A stretch of 40,569 nucleotides of DNA from positions 1 through 40,569 of IMG/VR virus record IMGVR_UViG_3300043419_002109. One strand, given 5' to 3'. The position numbers were made by a program, and so were the translations under genes. Positions within the stretch are counted from its first letter, which is position 1. Each line of letters begins with the position of its first letter. This document shows positions 16,758 to 24,875 of the stretch, in pieces. The notes beneath the pieces were generated by a model that saw nothing but the letters and a program-made list of their open reading frames with translations, had not been told where the DNA came from and made no database searches. The stretch is from a virus.

Positions 16758-16966
16758 TGTTTCTTAAATCTTTTTAATACCCATTGTAATTCGTGTTCCA
16801 TATATTCATTGCCATATAAATTATGGTTCATATAGACATAAGTTTTTACCTTTTCATTATCTACATAAAGAACTTCATATTGCTTACCTTTTTCAAATAA
16901 GGGCCAACCGAAGACGTTATTCACATCTTCGGTACATAAAAGCTTATCTCCCTTTCTTATATTCAT
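16754..16966 (-). CDS. Small SH3-like protein
   Basis: 70 residues: NIRKGDKLLCTEDV, KGKQYEVLYVD and YMEHELQWVL fit a single SH3-like/KOW barrel of the kind common among small phage proteins. It lacks the C-terminal tag and ends VLKRFKKQ instead. It starts directly at the stop of the lipoprotein gene (16967) and overlaps the next gene by four bases. Confidence 0.7.
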   Translation of the reverse strand: MNIRKGDKLLCTEDVNNVFGWPLFEKGKQYEVLYVDNEKVKTYVYMNHNLYGNEYMEHELQWVLKRFKKQ

Positions 16967-17431
16967 TTATTTAATTACTTTTTCTTTTGGAACGATTACC
17001 ACATAGATTGTGTCAACAACTTTACCACCTGTATTATTTGAGTTACCAAATACGCTACCCATTGGGTCTCTATCTAAAACTTCTACTTCTTTAACAAAGT
17101 AATTAGTTTCACCTCTATTAGAAAGCCAGTTCTTACCAAATGTTTCGTGATATTTAATTTTAACTTTCCATCCTTCAGTAGCCGCTGAATCTAAAGTAGA
17201 GATAACTTTAGCATCATTCACATCATTATCAACTGAGAACTCAAAAGGAGTGGCACTATTCATACCAGTTTGTGTTGTGTTTAGTGAGCCTTCCCAAGAG
17301 TTCCAAACAAGACCTTTTTGTGAGAATTTAGTAATCATACCAATACGTTCACCATTAGAATAGTTCTCAGTACAAGAAGTTAAGAACATTGTTGCCACAA
17401 GAGCCAACATCAAAAATTTAATTGTTTTCAT
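16967..17431 (-). CDS. Lipoprotein, Bacteroidota-type
   Basis: 154 residues. The signal peptide MKTIKFLMLALVATMFLTSC ends in the lipobox LTSC. The mature part begins NYSNGERIGMITKFSQKGL, a sequence style found in uncharacterised Bacteroidota lipoproteins, and it has the pattern W-x-S-W-E-G. It should be anchored in the host envelope. Probable roles are envelope change or superinfection exclusion, but these are inferred only from its location. Confidence 0.8.
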   Translation of the reverse strand: MKTIKFLMLALVATMFLTSCTENYSNGERIGMITKFSQKGLVWNSWEGSLNTTQTGMNSATPFEFSVDNDVNDAKVISTLDSAATEGWKVKIKYHETFGKNWLSNRGETNYFVKEVEVLDRDPMGSVFGNSNNTGGKVVDTIYVVIVPKEKVIK

Positions 17432-17438
17432 ATTTATT

Positions 17439-18017
17439 TTAGTTTTTAATTTTATACAAATCTACGAGTTTTTTTAATGACTCAAAACATTTTTTAGCAG
17501 TTTCATCTGAGATATTTCCATCATAGTTGGATTTACTTGGTATTTCAATTTCAATGTTTGTACCACGATGGTCGTAACCAATGTGAAAGTTAGCGCCTTC
17601 AACATTTACAAAGTAAGAAGCATAAGATTCTTTAACCTCTGGTTCACCATATTCGTCAGTTTCTTCATCATACTCACCATCAAATCCTTCACCGAATTCA
17701 TCGTGAAAAATTGGGTCACCAAACATATTTTTTAAAGCCTCTTCATCTAAAACACCGGTCAAGAAGTGAATAGCGATGGATGTGTAAGTTCTACTTTCTG
17801 GGCTAATAAAGTCTTTGATTTTTGTAATTAAACCTTTTCTTTCTTTTAGTTTATCAGCATAGAATCCAAGATAAGGTATTTTCTCAATATCTAATGTTTC
17901 GGTAATATACTTACCTAATTCAGCATACCAATTCTCTGAACGATTGTTCATAATAATATTCATTATAGGAGTATAATGAGTTTTACCTTTTGTGTAGTCT
18001 TTTAATTTTTGTTCCAT
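17439..18017 (-). CDS. Hypothetical acidic protein
   Basis: 192 residues with no recognised family. A helical N-terminal half is followed by a very acidic stretch (EFGEGFDGEYDEETDEYGEPE) and a beta-rich end. It starts 24 bases downstream of the RNase P RNA on the same strand, so the RNA and this gene may be cotranscribed and separated by processing. Confidence 0.75.
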   Translation of the reverse strand: MEQKLKDYTKGKTHYTPIMNIIMNNRSENWYAELGKYITETLDIEKIPYLGFYADKLKERKGLITKIKDFISPESRTYTSIAIHFLTGVLDEEALKNMFGDPIFHDEFGEGFDGEYDEETDEYGEPEVKESYASYFVNVEGANFHIGYDHRGTNIEIEIPSKSNYDGNISDETAKKCFESLKKLVDLYKIKN

Positions 18018-18040
18018 ATATTATTTTATAATTGAAAGTT

Positions 18041-18257
18041 ATATAAGTTTAGTATAGCCGCGATTCTGTTCTATCCCATCATTTATCTATGCCACAACCC
18101 GACTATTACAGGGGAACCGACACCCTAAGTCTGTATGTGTTGCTACTTCCTCGGTACAAACGAACTTTCAATTTCTTTACTTATTCTCCCGTGTTAGGTT
18201 CTGTAGTCGCGAACTTCCTCCAGTATTTCTACCAGCGATAGGTCCTTTGACTTATAT
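18041..18257 (-). ncRNA. rnpB: RNase P RNA, compact form
   Basis: The RNA reads from 18257 to 18041. It has the universal 5' core GGAGGAAGTTCGCGAC (CR I, around 18221-18206) and the 3' core TAGATAAATGATGGGATAG then AACAGAATCGCGGCT (CR V, around 18088-18056), matching the order and spacing of E. coli M1 RNA. Helix P4 keeps pairing through compensatory changes: CGCGA/TCGCG here for CCGGG/CCCGG in E. coli. The ends pair as P1, ATATAAGT (18257-18250) with ACTTATAT (18048-18041). An AGGG/CCCT stem with GGTT in its loop (18118-18115) could be P15/L15, which holds the tRNA CCA end. Only about 140 bases separate the cores and no specificity-domain motifs are seen. It should be the catalytic RNA that trims tRNA 5' ends. 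Confidence 0.85.
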
Positions 18258-18722
18258 TATACTTCCAATTTTCATATCTCTTAAAACAACTTTTACATTG
18301 TCTTTATTCTTTTCTAAAACTTCACCAACAAATCTTTCTGTTCTATGATGTAATCCTCTTTTATCCGGTACATCTGATATCATATTCATTGGTCCGATAT
18401 ACTCTTCAAACTTTTCAGACATTGATATCAAATTCATATTTTGAGTTGAGTGAAGATACATTAAAATATTTTTTACTTCTAAAGAATATTTTTCATATAC
18501 ACGCCATCTTTTCCAATAATCAAGAAAAAAGTTAGTCATACTATCCAGTGTGTACATTTTATACTCAACTATTGGTTCAAATCCAATCCAGTAATTATAC
18601 TTTTCAAGAATATAGTCTGGACTATGACTCAAAAGATCATTATTATGAATAAACTTACTGAAGTTCACATTGAACTTAGTAAGATTCACAATTTGATTAT
18701 ATTCTTTATTTAAAGATACCAT
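18252..18722 (-). CDS. Hypothetical helical protein, C-terminal tag
   Basis: 156 residues from MVSLNKEYNQ, with no family recognised. An ATG at 18785 would add a hydrophobic segment (MNFIYILKTIVFVLIFSIFVE), but those codons overlap a TATATTTG box lying 5 bases before the ATG at 18722, and a TATATAAATA element on the other strand. The shorter start is therefore preferred. The C-terminus, VVLRDMKIGSII, is a clear tag copy. Its stop codon lies within helix P1 of the RNase P RNA. Confidence 0.65.
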   Translation of the reverse strand: MVSLNKEYNQIVNLTKFNVNFSKFIHNNDLLSHSPDYILEKYNYWIGFEPIVEYKMYTLDSMTNFFLDYWKRWRVYEKYSLEVKNILMYLHSTQNMNLISMSEKFEEYIGPMNMISDVPDKRGLHHRTERFVGEVLEKNKDNVKVVLRDMKIGSII

Positions 18723-18727
18723 TTCTA

Positions 18728-18773
18728 CAAATATACTAAAAATTAAAACAAAAACAATGGTTTTTAATATATA
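18728..18773. promoter_or_regulatory. Divergent promoter region
   Basis: Minus strand: TATATTTG (18735-18728), 5 bases before the ATG at 18722. Plus strand: TTTAATATATA (18763-18773), continuing AATA to give TATAAATA, the exact T4 late-promoter core, 21 bases before the ATG at 18795. The -33 box of the minus-strand promoter is not clear. Confidence 0.55.
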
Positions 18774-18794
18774 AATAAAATTCATTTTCGAAAC

Positions 18795-19769
18795 ATGAAA
18801 ATTAAACATAAAGTTGTTAAGGAGTTTCAGTATTTAAGTCCTGATAAAAAAATCTTTATTCTTAAAATAGGTGCTATCTTAGAAGAGTACATTTATAAGG
18901 TAAAGACTGAATTAATTCCTATTGATAAAGCCATTATTGATAATAATCCAGAATTTTTCGAGGTCATCGATTGGAAAGCCGAATTATTAACATTTATGAG
19001 AGCTGAAAAAATGCCTCAACCTGCTCAGTTAGGTAAAAAATTAATTCCTTTCTTTGAAGATATGATTATGTCTTCAATTCAACATGATAATATTCCGTCT
19101 ATCGATCCTACTTTGATGAAGGATGTAGAAAGAAGAGAGATTGAATTAAACACTTTTAAAAGAGATTTAGATAGAAGAGAAACTGATTTAGATTCAAGAG
19201 ATAGAAGAATCAAAGATAAAGAAGATGAACTTGAAATCAGAATTAAAAGAGTTGAAAAAAGAGAAGACGAATATAAATTAGATCTTAAAACAATTGAAAA
19301 GAAAGACGATGATTTAAGATTAAGAACAAGAACTATAACTGAAAAAGAATTAGACTTACAAGAAAAGATTCAAGAGTTAAATGAGAGAGAAAGAAATCTT
19401 GATAGAACTGCTCTTTCATCTGCTAAAGAATATGATTCTAAATACGCAGAACTTCAAACTAAAATTGATTCTGACTTAGCTGATCTTTCTAAGAGAGAGA
19501 AAGAATTAGAAGCTGGATTCAAAAAAGTTCAAGAATTAGAGTCTATGTTAGAATCTAAGATGAATGAAATTACAGAGGCTAATAAAAGTAAAATATACGG
19601 TGATTTAGAGGCTGAATTAAAAGGAATAGAATCAGAAGTTAGAAATATTAGTAGCATAGCAAATAGCCTTTCAGGATTTAATCATCCAGTTGTTATTCAA
19701 GTTGCTGGTGAGTTAACAAGAGCAATACAAAAGTTAAAAGATAGAGTTGACAATAATATGTTCGACTAA
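18795..19769 (+). CDS. Coiled-coil protein with seven 14-residue repeats
   Basis: 324 residues. Residues 1-110 are a compact helical domain. From 113 to 210 the chain is seven consecutive 14-residue units, each close to [RK]-[RK]-E-x-x-L-x-x-R-x-x-x-[IL]-x, that is, two heptads per unit. A further coiled coil runs to about 270 and a helical end follows. It is probably a long rod, perhaps a scaffold, a length gauge or a tail/neck component; this is inference. A late-type element precedes it and a strong terminator follows. There is no signal peptide or membrane segment. Confidence 0.8.
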   Translation: MKIKHKVVKEFQYLSPDKKIFILKIGAILEEYIYKVKTELIPIDKAIIDNNPEFFEVIDWKAELLTFMRAEKMPQPAQLGKKLIPFFEDMIMSSIQHDNIPSIDPTLMKDVERREIELNTFKRDLDRRETDLDSRDRRIKDKEDELEIRIKRVEKREDEYKLDLKTIEKKDDDLRLRTRTITEKELDLQEKIQELNERERNLDRTALSSAKEYDSKYAELQTKIDSDLADLSKREKELEAGFKKVQELESMLESKMNEITEANKSKIYGDLEAELKGIESEVRNISSIANSLSGFNHPVVIQVAGELTRAIQKLKDRVDNNMFD

Positions 19770-19771
19770 AT

Positions 19772-19799
19772 AAAAAACCCACTCTAAAGTGGGTTTTTT
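19772..19799. terminator. Bidirectional terminator
   Basis: AAAAAACCCACT, loop CTAA, AGTGGGTTTTTT: a 12-bp symmetrical stem with an A-run and a T-run. It ends the plus-strand coiled-coil gene and the minus-strand gene starting at 20373, whose stop overlaps it. Confidence 0.92.
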
Positions 19800-20373
19800 A
19801 TTCTTCTTCTGGTAATGGCTTCCAAAATTCAATAGTCATACTTTCTATATAACCATTTTTGACACACTCTATGGAATAATGTTCAAAACCTAATTCTTTT
19901 ATTCTATCTAATATTTCTTCAAAGTTAATTTTAAATAATATATCTTTAATATAAATTTTTACAGAATATCTATCATCATTTAACCTAGACGTTTTACTAA
20001 CTTCAACCTTACCCATATCAGAATATTCTAAAAATACTTCTTTTATATCTTCAACTAAGTCTTTATTTACATGTTTAACAAAATGTCTACAATCATAATA
20101 TACATCAAGTAATTTTTCTATTTCTCTGGACCAAGCACCTTTATAATCCTCAACTACTTCTCTCATCATCTCTTCAGTTAGCACACCATCATTCTCCCAA
20201 CCATGTAAATCAACATTTGAGGTATTCCAAAGTATTTCATCAATTTGATCACATAAATCACCAGTATGAGTTGAGTAATAAGTTGTTATAACTTTTACAA
20301 TATCATCAGCATACTCTATTAACTTTTCTTTAGAGTCTTCTGATTTGGCTTCAAATTTTTTAAGAAATTTCAT
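19798..20373 (-). CDS. Hypothetical protein, possible capsid-targeting N-terminus
   Basis: 191 residues. It begins MKFLKKFEAKSED, which loosely resembles the capsid-targeting peptides at 28582 and 39949 (M-K-x-x-K-[YF]-x-[ED]-F). The rest is helical in the first half and beta-rich toward the end; no family is recognised. A TATATATA element precedes the ATG by about 5 bases. If packaged, it would be an internal head protein, but the peptide is the weakest of the three. Confidence 0.7.
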   Translation of the reverse strand: MKFLKKFEAKSEDSKEKLIEYADDIVKVITTYYSTHTGDLCDQIDEILWNTSNVDLHGWENDGVLTEEMMREVVEDYKGAWSREIEKLLDVYYDCRHFVKHVNKDLVEDIKEVFLEYSDMGKVEVSKTSRLNDDRYSVKIYIKDILFKINFEEILDRIKELGFEHYSIECVKNGYIESMTIEFWKPLPEEE

Positions 20374-20378
20374 ATACC

Positions 20379-20400
20379 TATATATAAATTTTAATATATA
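20379..20400. promoter_or_regulatory. Divergent TATATA-type elements
   Basis: The 35-base gap between divergent ATGs (20373 minus, 20409 plus) holds TTTAATATATA on the plus strand (20390-20400, 8 bases before its ATG) and TTTATATATAGG on the minus strand, about 5 bases before its ATG. Confidence 0.5.
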
Positions 20401-20408
20401 ACTTCATA

Positions 20409-21149
20409 ATGGATAACTTAAAGAAACTTTACAATTACTTAAAGAAAAATAAGAATAAAAAAATTCTTTTCTTAACAACATCTAACAGATGGGAAGGTGA
20501 TAATGAACTTCCTAAATCATCAATAATAGCTGATGAACTTATTAAAAAGTTAGGTTCTGATAGAGTTCAATTGATTAATGTTGCTAAATTAAAAATATAT
20601 CCTTGTGAAGGAAATGTTTCAACTAAAAGAGGTAATACTTGTGGATTGAAAGAAGCTAAGTTAGATGATAAAGAAAAAAATCCAACAGGTAACATTAGAT
20701 GTTGGGCATCTTTGAATAATAAATCAGACGAAATGTATAAAGTAGCAAATGCTATTTTTGATGCTGATATAGTTATTTTCTTTGGTTCAATTCGTTGGGG
20801 TAAAATGAATTCTATATATGGTGAGTTAGTTGAAAGATTAACTTGGTTAGATAACAGGCATACAACTTTAGGTGAATCTAATTTACTTAAAGATAAAGAA
20901 GTTGGTGTTATAGCAACTGGTCACAACTGGAACGGTGAAGAAGCTGTTAAGTTAGAAAAACAAGTTTTAGGTTTCTTTGGATTCAAAACACCAGATGTTC
21001 TTTCTTTTAACTGGCAATGGACTAAAGATAAGAACGATGAAAGTAAGAAAGGTTATCTTGAAGACTTTGGAGATTTTCTTAGAGAGTTTGATTTTGTAGA
21101 ATCACTAAAAGAATCAATTATCAAGTTTAAGGAATGGATAAAAAAGTAA
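20409..21149 (+). CDS. Flavodoxin-fold NAD(P)H-dependent FMN reductase-like protein
   Basis: 246 residues. KKILFLTTSNRWEGDN resembles the phosphate-binding loop after strand 1, and IVIFFGSIRWGKMNSIYGELVERLTWL resembles the flavin-binding and helix region of NADPH-dependent FMN reductases and NAD(P)H quinone reductases. An inserted stretch (about 70-105) contains three cysteines. It may supply reducing power or protect against oxidants during infection. It has a TATATA-type element upstream and a terminator just after its stop. Confidence 0.75.
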   Translation: MDNLKKLYNYLKKNKNKKILFLTTSNRWEGDNELPKSSIIADELIKKLGSDRVQLINVAKLKIYPCEGNVSTKRGNTCGLKEAKLDDKEKNPTGNIRCWASLNNKSDEMYKVANAIFDADIVIFFGSIRWGKMNSIYGELVERLTWLDNRHTTLGESNLLKDKEVGVIATGHNWNGEEAVKLEKQVLGFFGFKTPDVLSFNWQWTKDKNDESKKGYLEDFGDFLREFDFVESLKESIIKFKEWIKK

Positions 21150-21174
21150 AAAACCTCTCAATTTGAGAGGTTTT
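21150..21174 (+). terminator. Rho-independent terminator
   Basis: AAAACCTCTC, loop AATTT, GAGAGGTTTT, followed by ATTTTT, immediately after the stop of the reductase gene. Confidence 0.9.
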
Positions 21175-21260
21175 ATTTTTCTATAAAAAATCCAGTATAA
21201 GATTTTTCAAAAATTTCAAGTATTATTAGTAAGAATAGGCATCATGATGTTACATGATTT

Positions 21261-21494
21261 TTAGATAGAGAACAAGCAAGCGTCGATTTCATCACCAATA
21301 GTAGAGTCAATTTTTTTCTTATCAACCATATCTATAATTAGAAGACTTTGATAAACAACAAGAATATCAGTATTATTTACTTTATTTTGAATAAATCTAG
21401 AAAGAGCATCACAGAAATTTGAATATTCTGAAATACCGTCATATTTTTCAAGAATTGACCAAAGGATTGCTTTATTTTCTGTAGTGATTTTCAT
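21261..21494 (-). CDS. Small hypothetical protein
   Basis: 77 residues, helical, unrecognised. It has its own complete promoter, with the -7 box only 4 bases before the ATG, which strongly supports the gene and the start MKITTENK. No tag, signal peptide or membrane segment is visible. The 86 bases between its stop and the terminator on the other strand hold nothing recognisable apart from a short palindrome CATCATGATG. Confidence 0.75.
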   Translation of the reverse strand: MKITTENKAILWSILEKYDGISEYSNFCDALSRFIQNKVNNTDILVVYQSLLIIDMVDKKKIDSTIGDEIDACLFSI

Positions 21495-21498
21495 AATA

Positions 21499-21530
21499 CA
21501 AATATAAGCAAAACTACCTAATTTGCCAAA
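21499..21530 (-). promoter_or_regulatory. Bacteroidota-type promoter, leaderless spacing
   Basis: TTTG (21530-21527), 20 bases, TATATTTG (21506-21499), then 4 bases to the ATG at 21494. The expected transcription start falls on or next to the start codon. Confidence 0.8.
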
Positions 21531-21534
21531 TAAA

Positions 21535-21897
21535 TTAGAAAGAAATAGCGTTTTCTATTGAAAGTTTTTCTTTTAATTTTATTAACTTAAATACTTGAGA
21601 ATTAGATCTTCCAGGAAACTTATATTTATTCTTTATCAACCAATCTAAGTCTTTAACTCTTTGAGCACAAACTTTAATATACATTACTTGATACTTAGTC
21701 TTTGAAGGAGTTATGGTTTCTGTTTCCATCATAAGTAGCTTCAAAAGATCCACTGTCTTGTCAGCTTGTTTAATATTATCACAGAATTTATTCATCTTAT
21801 CATTAAGATCCTTCTGAATAAAAGGTATAGCATGACCTTCAACAAGATGTTCAATTATCTTTTTATCAATCATGTTAAATACACTTTCAGTCTTCAT
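21535..21897 (-). CDS. Hypothetical helical protein
   Basis: 120 residues, helical and lysine-rich, with no family recognised. The start MKTESVFNMIDKK is fixed by a full promoter ending 4 bases before its ATG. The gene lies in a run of small, separately promoted genes, a layout typical of early host-takeover genes, but no function can be read from the sequence. Confidence 0.75.
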   Translation of the reverse strand: MKTESVFNMIDKKIIEHLVEGHAIPFIQKDLNDKMNKFCDNIKQADKTVDLLKLLMMETETITPSKTKYQVMYIKVCAQRVKDLDWLIKNKYKFPGRSNSQVFKLIKLKEKLSIENAISF

Positions 21898-21901
21898 AAA
21901 G

Positions 21902-21932
21902 CAAAGATAGTAAAAAAATTATAAATACCAAA
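21902..21932 (-). promoter_or_regulatory. Bacteroidota-type promoter, leaderless spacing
   Basis: TTTG (21932-21929), 19 bases, TATCTTTG (21909-21902), then 4 bases to the ATG at 21897. Confidence 0.82.
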
Positions 21933-21935
21933 GAA

Positions 21936-24146
21936 TTATCTGATAATAGTTACATAACCCATAACAGTTCTTTTCTCTGAAGAGTTTAAAACCGTAAACT
22001 GAGATTTCCAAAAATAACAACCATCTGGAACATAATACCCATTATAAGATCCATCCCACTCACCATTTATATCATGACATTCCCATATCATTTGACCCCA
22101 TCTATTGAATATAGACATAGTGAAATCTTGCTCATCAACACCTGATAAGTAGAATTTCCAAGTTGAATTGAATTCATCACCACCCGGAGTGAAAGCATTA
22201 GGTATATAAGTTAATACATCTGGATTAACAATTAAAACAACAGAAGATGAATCACTACAACCTAAGCTATTTTGAACTGTTAGAGTAATTAAATACTGAC
22301 CTATAATTCCTTCAGGGTATGTGAAATTTGGATTAGAAAGACCACTAGTTAGTTCTAAAGATCCTGGTGCTGACCAATTCCAAGCCACAATATTAGGACC
22401 TGAATAATCAAATGTAGAAACAGTTGTCTCAAACATTGTTGTTGGGTTTGGTCCAACCATAAACTGAGAAACTGGCAATGAAACGGTTTCTACTATATTG
22501 TTAAATGTTTGTGTGTATGTACATCCATAATCATTAACCGTTGTTACTATAACATCCCAAATACCAACTGTACTATAAGTATGTGTAAAGTTGGAATTTG
22601 ATAATATATTATCAGTAAATCCATCACCATAATCTACTATTGAACTAACAATATTAACAGTAGGTGTAGAGTTATTAATAAAGTTAAATATACCTGGAAC
22701 ACAAAGAATTGTATCAACCGGTGATACTGAAATATTTATAGGTGTTGGAAAATCAATAAAAACGATTGAGTCTATAGTACAACCATTATTATCTGTTACA
22801 GAAACTGTATAGTTACCACCAGAAAGATTAGTAATTGTATCATTTGATATTAAACCATCTATAAAATAATCATATGTTGGTGTTCCATCATTTGGATAAA
22901 TAAAAATTTGTCCATCATTTAATGAGCAAGTAACATCAGATAAAACTAAACTATCAAAAATCAATTGTGTTGGTTGAGTTATATTAACAGTGGTATTTGC
23001 TGAACATCCGTTTATATCAGTTACATTTACACTATAAACACCAGCACATAAACTAGTAGCAGTTTGAGTTGTTTGACCATTTGACCATAAATAATTATAT
23101 AGTGGTGTTCCTGTTATTGGAGTAACAGTTGCTGTCCCATTACAATCATTAAAACAAAGTGGTTCGGTAAATGAAGTATTAAGAAGAATGTTAGGTGGAC
23201 CTGGCACAACTAAAACAGTATCTGGTCCAGGTCCAGCAATACCAGCATTACAAGAAGTCCAACCCGCATTACAAATAGGGTAAACAAAATGACAAGTATA
23301 TTGTGTTGGTACTAATGGATTTACAGTTATAGTAGGACCTGTTCCAATAGCAACTGGATTACCAACTTGATACCAAGTTAATACAGGTGTAACTACTGGT
23401 CCACTAGGTGTCCATTTCCAAGCATCATTATTAGCAACCCAAGCAGTTGAATTTCTACCAGGTACTGGAATTCCTATTGTACCCGCTAAGTTATGTATAC
23501 CTTCAACAGCAGTACCACCTTGCCAACCTAAACAAGCCGGTTTATTTTGAATATAATTTTCAATATTATTACTAGATTCATAAATAACTATATGAAATGT
23601 TCCTTGATTACCTGTACAAGAGAACATTGGAACCCCAATCCAACTAACTGTTAGTTTTCTACAAGGAGCAACACCAGACGTTTGATATCTAATTTGACCT
23701 CCAATACCAGGATGCCAATCTTGCCAAGGTCCCATAATACAGTTCTTTGGAACTAAAGGACTGACAGTTGGTATTAGTTGAGAACTAAATGTTGTTGGTT
23801 GTGCTGGTGAGAAAGATATCCAACCATTTGAACCTATATAAAATTGAGTGTATGTTGTACCAAAGAAACAAAAGTTAAAACCTATATTAAAAGGTCCTTG
23901 TTGTGAATCATCAGTCATAAATAACTGAGTTCCCGTATTTGTTTGAGCAACATAAGGAATAGAAGCAACAGAATAGTTAGTTGTTTGATTTGGATTTGTA
24001 CCAGCACCACAAGCGGTTAGATTAGCAGTCAATATAGCAGTATTTACACCACAAGGTAAAATCTGATTTGGTCCTAATTCAGGACAGTTCTGTGAAATAG
24101 CAAATAAACTAATCACAGAAAATAACATAGTTAGCAATTTTCTCAT
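21936..24146 (-). CDS. T9SS type B surface protein with SprB-like and PKD-like repeats
   Basis: 736 residues. A signal peptide (MRKLLTMLFSVISLFAISQ) is followed by a domain with aromatic and glycine-rich sequence (GFNFCFFGTTYTQFYIGSNG) seen in Bacteroidota surface proteins. Residues about 325-470 contain SprB-like repeats (NGTATVTPITGTPLYNYLWS, SVTDNNGC). PKD-like units follow (VDYGDGF, NWSAPG). The last ~85 residues (YIPNAFTPGGDEFNSTWKF, IFNRWGQMIWE, EWDGSYNG, PDGCYFWK) are the gliding-motility/T9SS type B C-terminal domain. It should be exported and attached to the host surface by the host T9SS. It is the second such protein here. Confidence 0.9.
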   Translation of the reverse strand: MRKLLTMLFSVISLFAISQNCPELGPNQILPCGVNTAILTANLTACGAGTNPNQTTNYSVASIPYVAQTNTGTQLFMTDDSQQGPFNIGFNFCFFGTTYTQFYIGSNGWISFSPAQPTTFSSQLIPTVSPLVPKNCIMGPWQDWHPGIGGQIRYQTSGVAPCRKLTVSWIGVPMFSCTGNQGTFHIVIYESSNNIENYIQNKPACLGWQGGTAVEGIHNLAGTIGIPVPGRNSTAWVANNDAWKWTPSGPVVTPVLTWYQVGNPVAIGTGPTITVNPLVPTQYTCHFVYPICNAGWTSCNAGIAGPGPDTVLVVPGPPNILLNTSFTEPLCFNDCNGTATVTPITGTPLYNYLWSNGQTTQTATSLCAGVYSVNVTDINGCSANTTVNITQPTQLIFDSLVLSDVTCSLNDGQIFIYPNDGTPTYDYFIDGLISNDTITNLSGGNYTVSVTDNNGCTIDSIVFIDFPTPINISVSPVDTILCVPGIFNFINNSTPTVNIVSSIVDYGDGFTDNILSNSNFTHTYSTVGIWDVIVTTVNDYGCTYTQTFNNIVETVSLPVSQFMVGPNPTTMFETTVSTFDYSGPNIVAWNWSAPGSLELTSGLSNPNFTYPEGIIGQYLITLTVQNSLGCSDSSSVVLIVNPDVLTYIPNAFTPGGDEFNSTWKFYLSGVDEQDFTMSIFNRWGQMIWECHDINGEWDGSYNGYYVPDGCYFWKSQFTVLNSSEKRTVMGYVTIIR

Positions 24147-24187
24147 AAAATAAAATAAAATTTTTCAACACAAAAGTTATCTCAAAT

Positions 24188-24225
24188 TGGGTGACTAACA
24201 AAAATTATGTTAGAATATTAGCCCA
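24188..24225. other. Imperfect hairpin in an otherwise empty 165-base gap
   Basis: CTAACA, a 7-base loop, TGTTAG, flanked further out by TGGG and CCCA with unequal spacers. It lies between the rhomboid gene and the T9SS gene start at 24146. TAACTTTTG nearer that start may be a degenerate -7 box. Nothing else is recognisable in 24147-24311. Confidence 0.35.
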
Positions 24226-24311
24226 GATAACATATAATATTTATTTATATATCAAGTTATAAATAAAGATTTATCTAAAGTTATAATTTATTTACAATGG
24301 ATGAGCAAAAG

Positions 24312-24875
24312 CTACTTTCTATTGAGCAAATAAATTAAAAGACCAGTTAAAGCACCTCCAACATGAGCAATATGACTCACACCATCACTACCACCTATAA
24401 GTGCTAAGTATAACTCTATGGTAAAAAACACACCAACAATATATTTAACTTTAACCGGAATTAAAAAGTAAAGATGTAGAATTGTATTTGGATTAGATAA
24501 AGCATATATCATCATAACTCCCCAAACAGCACCTGATGCGCCTAAAACTGGATTACTTATAAATAAAGCATGACATAAACCAGATACTATTCCCATTATT
24601 AAATAATAGTTCAAAAACTTTTTACTACCAAATCTTTCTTCTATATCTGGTCCAAATGTTATTAAACCTAGCATATTGAATATAATATGCATGAGTGAGC
24701 TATGTAAAAACATATAACTCACAAGCTGGTAGATGTGAAATTCTTCAGATTGAATTGGATATAATAGAAATTGACTAACAAAAGGTAATCCCATTTCAAA
24801 TAAAAGATATGATATAATAAAAGCTATAACATTAATCTTTAATAACTGCTTTACAACTGGTGTTAAATTTATCAT
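24312..24875 (-). CDS. Rhomboid-family intramembrane serine protease
   Basis: 187 residues with six hydrophobic segments. The catalytic dyad is visible: S114 in GASGAVWG and H171 in HIAHVGGALTG, both in expected membrane helices. FLHSSLMHIIFNMLGLITFG matches the conserved H..N region of loop 1/helix 2, and EERFGSKKFLNYYL follows it. Rhomboids cleave substrates within membrane helices. In a phage it might process host envelope proteins or phage membrane proteins. It ends in TAG and its ATG overlaps the TGA of the upstream small zinc protein, so the two are coupled. Confidence 0.92.
   Translation of the reverse strand: MINLTPVVKQLLKINVIAFIISYLLFEMGLPFVSQFLLYPIQSEEFHIYQLVSYMFLHSSLMHIIFNMLGLITFGPDIEERFGSKKFLNYYLIMGIVSGLCHALFISNPVLGASGAVWGVMMIYALSNPNTILHLYFLIPVKVKYIVGVFFTIELYLALIGGSDGVSHIAHVGGALTGLLIYLLNRK

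Noticed and set aside
18041-18257. tmRNA or a riboswitch as the identity of the structured RNA
   Set aside because: There is no tRNA-like end or tag peptide frame, while the RNase P cores match in order and pairing.
18723-18809. N-terminal membrane segment for the gene ending at 18252
   Set aside because: These codons overlap a TATATTTG box 5 bases before an ATG at 18722 and a late-type element on the other strand, so the region looks like a promoter, not coding sequence.
21241-21256. Short palindrome CATCATGATG as an operator
   Set aside because: Ten bases of symmetry are expected by chance in 40 kb of AT-rich DNA, and no promoter lies beside it.
24188-24225. Riboswitch or operator in the gap before the T9SS gene at 21936-24146
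   Set aside because: The hairpin is short and imperfect with unequal outer spacers; it was listed only as a structure with no function assigned.
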